Below, piece by piece: positions 13,213 to 13,520 of a stretch of 13,520 nucleotides of DNA. The notes beneath the pieces are model-generated. The model searched no databases and had not been told where the DNA came from. It worked only from the letters and a program-made list of their open reading frames with translations. The DNA lies in contig CALBLM010000303.1 in assembly GCA_937895695.1 (NCBI GenBank), positions 1 through 13,520 of the forward strand, given 5' to 3'. The DNA is from an uncultured Megasphaera sp. (GTDB lineage Bacteria > Bacillota > Negativicutes > Veillonellales > Megasphaeraceae). Every line of letters starts with the position of its first letter. The stretch's first letter is position 1. The position numbers were made by a program, and so were the translations under genes.

Positions 13213-13520
13213 TGAAAACAAAAGTATTAACAGCATTAGTTGCAACCATGGCTGTAGGTGCTACTTGCGCTTTCGCAGCCAATCCGTTCGTTGATGTACC
13301 GTCCGACAGCTGGGCATACAAATCCGTAGTAGAACTCGCTGACGCTGGTATCATCCAGGGTGTTGACGGCCAGTATTTTCAGGGCAACCGTAACATCACC
13401 CGTTACGAAGCTGCTGAAATGGTAGCAAAAGCCATGGCTCATATGGATAAAGCATCTGTTGAACAGCGCGCGCTCATCAACAAATTAGCTGATGAATATG
13501 CTGACGAACTCAACAACCTC
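13212..13520 (+). CDS. SLH-domain outer-membrane protein (OmpM/Mep45-like porin), 5' part
   Basis: Only the first 103 residues are in the window. Residues 1-22 are a Sec signal peptide (MKTKVLTALVATMAVGA... ending AFA), followed at once by one SLH domain (about 24-67: FVDVPSDSWAYKSVVELADA, GIIQGV, FQGNRNITRYEAAEMVAKAM). A charged helical stretch rich in Ala, Leu and Glu follows, probably the start of a coiled coil. This order is typical of Negativicutes porins whose SLH domain binds polyamine-modified peptidoglycan and whose C-terminal barrel sits in the outer membrane; the barrel itself is outside the window. The start is ATG 13212 after AAAAGGGG. The long leader and strong motifs suggest high and controlled expression. 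Another SLH surface protein cannot be excluded without the rest. Confidence 0.9.
   Translation, partial: MKTKVLTALVATMAVGATCAFAANPFVDVPSDSWAYKSVVELADAGIIQGVDGQYFQGNRNITRYEAAEMVAKAMAHMDKASVEQRALINKLADEYADELNNL

Overview
The window looks like a chromosomal segment of a Negativicutes bacterium (a diderm Firmicute of the Veillonellales type, Megasphaera/Dialister/Veillonella-like). The main reason is the last gene, which starts with a signal peptide followed directly by one SLH domain and a helical stretch, the layout of the peptidoglycan-tethered outer-membrane porins (OmpM/Mep45 type) of that class. Strong AGGAGG/AAAGGAG-type ribosome binding sites and clear TTGACA/TATAAT-type promoters agree. 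The genus is inference.

Layout. 1-477: 3' end of a polysaccharide deacetylase (+). 506-1217: a promoter, a 48-codon Tyr-rich leader peptide, an intrinsic terminator and a small tandem-ACT protein (+). 1230-1272: bidirectional terminator. 1293-2327: an AroG-type DAHP synthase (-) with its own promoter, divergent from the next unit. 2489-11142: a promoter, a 56-codon Phe/Tyr-rich leader peptide, an intrinsic terminator, then nine tightly packed genes: aroF (type I-beta DAHP synthase), tyrA, aroB, aroA, aroC, pheA, aroE, aroK, aroD. 11157-11211: a 22-bp perfect hairpin between convergent units. 11247-12783: a tetR-lysR pair (-). 12784-13211: a non-coding region with a promoter and a long structured 5' UTR. 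13212 to the end: the SLH porin (+, partial).

How it works together. The nine-gene operon encodes all seven shikimate-pathway enzymes plus prephenate dehydrogenase and prephenate dehydratase, but no chorismate mutase domain is visible. Two DAHP synthases of different families feed the pathway.

The standout observation is a pair of homologous attenuation leaders. Both share promoter geometry, ribosome binding site and a peptide core dense in Tyr, Phe and Trp, and both end in a strong intrinsic terminator before the structural gene. In both, an identical octamer CACATGAG just after the aromatic codons is complementary to the apex of the downstream terminator (8 bp, one G-U in the first leader). 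This fits ribosome-mediated transcription attenuation sensing aromatic amino acids, where many other Firmicutes would use T-boxes. It places the tandem-ACT protein in the same regulon as the aro operon. A second RNA feature of note is a 15-bp pairing that would hide the ribosome binding site of the SLH porin.
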